64,000 nucleotides of DNA from contig NW_005179026.1 in the NCBI RefSeq assembly GCF_000350225.1, positions 248,001 to 312,000 of the forward strand. The letters run 5' to 3'. A program made the position numbers and the translations under genes. Within the stretch, counting starts at the first letter, position 1; every line of letters begins with the position of its first letter. A model generated the notes under the pieces. That model searched no databases. It worked only from the letters and a program-made list of their open reading frames with translations, and was not told where the DNA came from. Shown one piece after another: positions 63,906 through 64,000 of this stretch. The stretch comes from Chondrus crispus (lineage: Eukaryota > Rhodophyta > Florideophyceae > Gigartinales > Gigartinaceae).

Positions 63906-64000
63906 TAACGGATTGGCTGGAGGGGTATGGCGGCCCGCGCGGCTTGCTAATTCTGGTAGGCCCGCCCTTTTTCCATCGGTACCCTTTCGGTCGTGCGCAG

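Larger units (their letters stand above)
61188..64000 (-). mobile_element. Gypsy-1 copy F, part of its 3' region, continues outside window
   Basis: The rear half of the Gypsy-1 antisense ORF is followed by about 2.2 kb of noncoding sequence that ends in the same conserved block as copy B. The rest of the element should lie beyond base 64000. The LTR of copy E starts in the middle of the antisense ORF, so F was already in place when that LTR arrived. Confidence 0.75.

Overview
This is eukaryotic nuclear DNA made mostly of transposable elements. Ty3/Gypsy and Ty1/copia LTR retrotransposons, a Tc1-like, a PIF/Harbinger and a pogo/Tigger-like DNA transposon, and one short non-autonomous element can all be recognised. 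The retroelements are GC-rich, and the tract between them (about 11.9-27.7 kb) is clearly less so. I recognise one convincing host gene, an intronless secreted cysteine- and proline-rich protein at about 16 kb. The host species cannot be named. A red alga or another protist with repeat-rich gene deserts would fit, but that is only inference.

Layout. (1) 1-11857: Gypsy-1 copy A, + strand, with its left end outside the window: gag, pol with a chromodomain, a noncoding tract with a dense hairpin array, a long reading frame on the opposite strand (antisense ORF), and the 3' LTR. (2) 11858-22391: AT-richer DNA with a Tigger-like scrap, a perfect 55-base palindrome, the secreted-protein gene and a MITE. 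(3) 22394-26669: a decayed Tc1-like element and, 9 bases further on, a PIF/Harbinger element with an open transposase. (4) 27742-30590: a broken Ty1/copia element. (5) 30844-36559: Gypsy-2 copy D, + strand, 3' part missing. (6) 36560-61187: Gypsy-2 copy E, - strand, interrupted by Gypsy-1 copy C (39043-40868, + strand, partial) and by Gypsy-1 copy B (44664-57703, - strand, young and nearly whole, with a CCAAT target duplication). (7) 61188-64000: part of a further Gypsy-1 copy F, - strand.

The most unusual system here is the Gypsy-1 family. Each adequately covered copy carries gag-pol on one strand and a second long gene on the other strand. The two converge on a noncoding tract rich in palindromes and hairpins. 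The LTR itself seems to supply the start codon for both: gag reads out of the 5' LTR through the primer-binding site, and the antisense gene reads out of the 3' LTR through the polypurine tract. Both Gypsy families carry the same 18-base primer-binding site, which fits the 3' end of a tRNA-Tyr. A 7-base word, TACTGTA/TACAGTA, is strongly over-represented in the AT-richer DNA and also lies just upstream of the TATA-like boxes in LTRs of both families.

All retroelement copies are treated as fossils. For these I give extents, parts, approximate age and the rough degree of decay only.
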